DNA from: JACJYM01 sp965230495
GTDB taxonomy: Bacteria > Bacteroidota > Bacteroidia > Chitinophagales > Saprospiraceae
Length of the DNA stretch: 64,000 nt
Direction of reading: 5' to 3'
Assembly (NCBI GenBank): GCA_965230495.1
Contig: OZ246004.1
Coordinates: 1-64,000 of the forward strand
Shown: piece after piece, positions 15,001-21,000 of the stretch
How the letters are laid out: every line of letters starts with the position of its first letter
Position numbering within the stretch: the stretch's first letter is position 1
Program-made: the position numbers and the translations under genes
The notes under the pieces: model-generated
Told to the model about the DNA's origin: nothing
Databases searched by the model: none
The model's input: the letters and a program-made list of their open reading frames with translations, nothing else

Positions 15001-18000
15001 ATGCACCGTTACAACCTGGCACGAATACGTTTGTGGAGTTGACCTTATCAGTTGATGACTGTAGTGATGGGAATGTGACGAATTGGGCGGAGATCAGTGA
15101 TGCTACGGACGGAGCGGGAGATCCGGTAACGGATGTAGACAGTACCCCTGATAATGATGAGGACAATGATGCGTATGAAGGCAATGATAATTTGGATGGC
15201 GATGGTACGGATGATGAAGATGATCATGATCCTGAGATCATAGAGGTTGACAATGACGATCCTCAGCCTGATGATTTTGATTTGGCGTTGATCAAGGTAT
15301 TGGAAGTGGGACAGAGTGTGAATGTGAGTAGTGGAGATATTGTTAATTACGAGATATTTGTGATTAACCAAGGTGATGTGCCAGCGGATAATATTGAGGT
15401 GATCGACTATATTCCTAGCTGTTTTAGTTTGGCAGACAATAACTGGACGGACAATGGCGATGGTACGGCGAGTGTGATGTTGAGTGTGTCGAATGGTGGT
15501 TTGATGACTGCCTTATTACCGGGGATGAGTACCTCGGTTACGTTGGCCTTAGAGGTAGGTGATTGTACAGGATTTGATACAGTGACGAACTGGTCAGAGA
15601 TCAGTGGAGCTACGGATGGCGATGGCAATATGGTTGATGATATAGACAGTACACCTGATAGTGATCAGGGCAATGATGTATATGGAGAGAATGACCAGAC
15701 GAATGGCGATGGTACGGATGATGAAGATGACCATGACCCAGAGACGGTGAATATCATGGATGAGCCTACGGATATTTTTGATTTAGCATTGACGAAGACC
15801 TTACCTGCGGGACAGCCAAGTTCTGTACCACAGAATAGTACGGTTACCTTTGATGTTACGGTATATAACCAAGGTAATGTGGCAGCGGACAATATAGAGA
15901 TAGTAGATTACTTGCCTTCGTGTGCGACGTTGGATGATCCGAATTGGACGGACAATGGCGATGGTACGGCGAGTAGGACGTTGAGTGTGTCGAATGGCTA
16001 TTTGGTTACGCCCTTGTTTGGTGGACAAAATGTGGTGGTACCGATTACGATGAGTTTGGATGGCTGTCCGATAGGAGAGATTACGAACTGGTCGGAGATC
16101 AGTGGAGCTACGGATGAGGATGGCAATGGGGTGAATGATATAGATAGTGATCCTGATAGTGATCAAGGGAATGATACGTATACGACGAATAATGAAATTG
16201 ATGGCGATGCCAATGATGGGGAGGATGAAGATGATCATGATCCTGAGAGCATTATTATCAATCCATTGATTGATGAAGAGTTTGATTTGGCGTTGACGAA
16301 GACCTTGGCACCGGGACAAGTTGATCAGGTGGTTGATGGATCAGTGGTTGTATTCAATATTAATGTGTTTAATCAAGGCAATGTATCGGCTGATAATATT
16401 AGGATAGTAGATTATCTACCAAGTTGTTTTGTATTGTTGGATGATAATTGGTTCTATGATGCTATTAAGCATGAGGCAGTGAGGATATTGAGTGTGGCTA
16501 ATGGTGAGTTAGACCAGCCGTTGGGTCCTGGGCAGAATATTACGGTACCGATTACGATACAATTGAATGGATGTAGTACGGGACCTGTGGTTAACTATAC
16601 GGAGATTGAAGATGTGACGGATAGCAATGGCGATCCTGTGACGGATATCGATAGTACGCCGGATGATGATCAGTTCAATGATGTATATACGAATAATGAT
16701 GATACGAGTGGTAATGGTAATGAGGGAGAAGATGAAGATGATCATGATCCGGAAGTATTGGATGTGATCGATGGGCCTGAGGAGACGTTTGATATAGCGT
16801 TGATCAAGGTGGTAGCACCTGGACAAACGACGTTGGTTGAAGAAGGCGATAACATTACCTTCCAGATTCAGGTAACGAATCAGGGAGAGGGAGCGATTGA
16901 TAATATTGAGGTAATAGATTACTTCCCTGGTTGTACGAGTTTGGATGATAGTGACTGGACGGATAATGGGAATGGTACGGCGAGTATAATGTTGAGTACA
17001 GCGAATGGACATTTAGCTGCACCATTGACCACGGGGCAGAGTACGGTAGTACCTATCACATTGATGGTAGGGGCATGTGAGGCTGGCGAGCAAATCAACT
17101 GGTCAGAGGTTAGTGACTTTACAGATGGAGCGGGCAATGAGGTGACCGATGAGGATAGTACACCGGATGAAGATCCAGACAATGATACTTATGAGACGAA
17201 TAATGATATCAGTGGCGATGGCAATAATGGAGGCGATGAGGATGATCATGATCCTGAGGTGTTTGAGATAATTGAGAACTTTGATTTGGCGTTGACGAAG
17301 ATGGTATCAGTTCCTGGATCCTATACATATGGAGATATCATACCGTTTACGATCACGGTATACAACCAGGGTAATATGGTGGCTGATAACATCGAAGTGA
17401 CGGATTATATGCCTGATGGCTATACCTTCTCAGCGGCGGATAATACGGGCTGGACGGATAATGGAGATGGTACATTGACGTATCTGGAGACGAATGCATT
17501 GGCGATCGGAGCTCAAGTGTCGATTCCACTTAATTTAAGATTGGCCCCGACGACGGGATCTACTGATGACTGGACGAACAGAGCGGAGATTAGTGATGCG
17601 ACGGATGAGGATGGCAATCCACAGGATGATACGGATAGTTATATGGATGATTTTGAGGACAATGACAATGAGGTACATCCTGGTGATGAGGATGACGATG
17701 AGATTAATGAAGATGCCACGGAAGGTGGAGATGAAGATGACAGTGATCCAGCGGGAGTAGATGTATTTGATTTGGCACAGATCAAGACGACGCTTACGGA
17801 AGGTCCTTACAGATATGGAGATGAGGTTACCTACAGGGTGACGGTATACAACCAAGGTAATATATCAGCTACGAATGTAGAGGTAGTAGATCACTTACCA
17901 TGTGGATTGAAGTACTTGTCAGTAAATGATGGGGACTGGAGTTATGATGCGGTTACTAGAAGGGCTACTACGGTATTTACGGGAGTGATCAATCCTGGTA

Positions 18001-21000
18001 GTTTTGGATTTGTAGACATAACACTTGAGGTTCAAGAATGTTACGATGATAGCCCAAGTGCATGGACGAATGTGACGGAGATTACGGAGGCTACTGATGA
18101 GGATGGCAATCCACAAGAAGATGTGGATAGTGATCCTGATGAAGATCCAGATAATGATGGTGATCCAATAGATGATGAGATTGACAATCCAGATGATGAG
18201 GATGATCATGATCCTGAGACGATAGATATTTATGACTTAGCTACGAGGAAAGTGGTGAATACGGGAGGTCCGTATGCATATGGAGAAGTGATAGAGTTTG
18301 GCATAGAGTTGCATAATCAGGGTAATGTAACGGCGTACAATGTAGAGTTGACGGATTATATACCTGCGGGATATGCGTTTGATAACGGAATGAATGTAGG
18401 TTGGACGATGATTGGAGATAATGCGGTATATGTGGTACCGGAGATAGGAGCTGGCGAGGTGATAGAGGTACCGATACGATTGATGTTGGTAGAGACGGGA
18501 GATGGAGCTGAGGATTACTATAATGCGGTAGAGATCAGTGGAGGTGATGATAATGAGAATCCGGATGATGAGGATCCTGTGGATGCAGACAGTGATCCTG
18601 ATGATGACCCGGACAATGACAATGAGGTAGATCCCGGAGATGAGGATGATGATGTGATTGATGAGAACGGTGAAGAAGGAGAAGATGAAGATGATAGTGA
18701 TCCAGCGGGTCCTGATTTCTTTGATTTGGCGATTGTTAAGAAGGCAGTAGAAGAAGGACCCCATCGATATGGGGATGTGATAACCTATGAGTTTACGATC
18801 TACAATCAGGGTACGATCGATGCCAAGGATATTGAGGTGGTAGACTATATACCATGTGGATTATTATATGAGAGTAGTAATGATACGAACTGGAGTTATG
18901 ATTCGGGGACGAATACTGCGACGACGGTATACACAGATGTGATACCAGCCGGAGAGCAAGGCGTGGTAAGTATCAGTTTACGATTGTATGATTGTCAGGA
19001 AGAAGGAGCGTGGTATAATGCTGGGGAGATTACGGATGCGACGGATGAGGAAGGTAATCCGGTAGAGGATATCGATAGTGATCCTGATAATGATCCTGAC
19101 AATGATGGCGATCCTACGGATGATGAGATCATGAATGAGAATGATGATGAGGATGACCATGATTATGATGAGGTACCGGTGGTTGATTTGGCATTGACGA
19201 AGAGTGTAGAAGATAAGGGACCTTATGATGAGGGAGAGATAGTGAACTATGAGATCAGGGTATACAATCAGGGTAATGTACCGACGTATGATGTAGAGAT
19301 AGTGGATTACTTGAGACAGGGTTACAGTATGGATCCTGCGATGAATCCGGGGTGGACGTTGATATCGGGTAATTTACATTATACGATATCGGGACCTGTT
19401 ATGCCTGACGAGGAGTTATTGATACCGTTGAATTTGACGATCGAGATACCTGATGATGCGACATTGGGCGACTGGTATAATGAGGCGGAGATAGCGGATA
19501 TGAATGATGAAGAAGGCAATGAGTTGGATGATGCGGATAGTTATCCTGATAGTGATCCGGACAATGACAATGATTTGGTAGATGGCGATGATGAGGACAA
19601 TATCTTTGATGAGGAAGATGACAATGACAATGTGATAGATGAGAATATAGATGATCCATTTGGTGAAGGCGATGATGATGAGGATGACAATGATGCAGCG
19701 GAAGTGATCGTAGTGGGAGGACTTGGCGATACGGTATGGAAGGATATCGATGGAGATGGTATCCAGGATGAAGATGAGCCGGGTATCCAGGGTGTAGTGG
19801 TAAGTTTATACGATTGTGAGGGTAACTTACTGAATATGATGGTGACGGATGCTGACGGATTTTATTTCTTCAATAATCTGATACCAGGCGATTATCAATT
19901 ACACTTTGATATTGGAGGTTTACCGGAAGGATGTGACTTTACATTCCAGGATCAGGGCGATGATGATGAGTTGGATAGTGATGTTGATTTAGATGGTTGG
20001 GCGCCATGTACGCATGTAGATGGCGGAGAGTATGACAGTACATTTGATGCGGGCTTATTGATACTAGCCGAGATAGGTAACTATGTGTGGCATGATCTGG
20101 ATGGCGATGGTATTCAGGATGGTAATGAGCCAGGTATTGAAGGGGTATTGGTTACGTTGCTGGATGAGGAAGGTAATGTGTTAGAGACGACATATACGGA
20201 TGCTGATGGGTACTATATCTTTGATAACTTGTATCCGGGTAATTACTCATTGGTGTTTGAGACGCCAGAGGGATATGAGACGACGTTCCAGGATATCGGA
20301 GGAGATGATGCGGTAGATAGTGATGTAGATCCTACTGATGGTACGACGATAGTTACGTACTTAGGACCTGGCGAGAGTGATATGACATGGGATGCGGGCT
20401 ATTATATCTGTGTGCCTATCGGAGATTTGGTATGGTATGATATAGATGAAGATGACGTATGGGATAGTACGGAGAATGGTATCAATGGTTTGAAGGTGAA
20501 CTTGTGGAAGCACCACTTTGGAGAGTGGCAGGTATGGGAGACTACCTATACGGGTCATAAGCCAGGGACACCGTCGGATGATGGTTGGTATAAGTTCTGT
20601 GCACCACCGGGAGAGTACTATGTAGAGATTATTTTACCACCTTATGGTTTGGTACCTGCGGTGAAGGATGCGATGGGCTATATCGAGTTGACGAGTGGGA
20701 ATGAGCAGGATGGAGATAGTGATTTGAATAGTGAGGGTAAGACGGATGTATTTACGGTATTGTCCGGTGAGGAAGTATGTAATATTGGAGGAGGTTACTA
20801 TCCACAGGCAGAAGTAGGAAATCTGGTATGGCATGATGTGAATGAGAATGGGGTACAGGATACAGGAGAGCCACGGATGGCAGATGTGACGGTGAAGGCA
20901 TACAATGCGAGTGGAGAGATGATCAAGGAAGTGGTGACGGATTCGAATGGGGAGTATCATATAGATTATCTACAGAAGCAGAGTTACTATTTGAAGTTTG

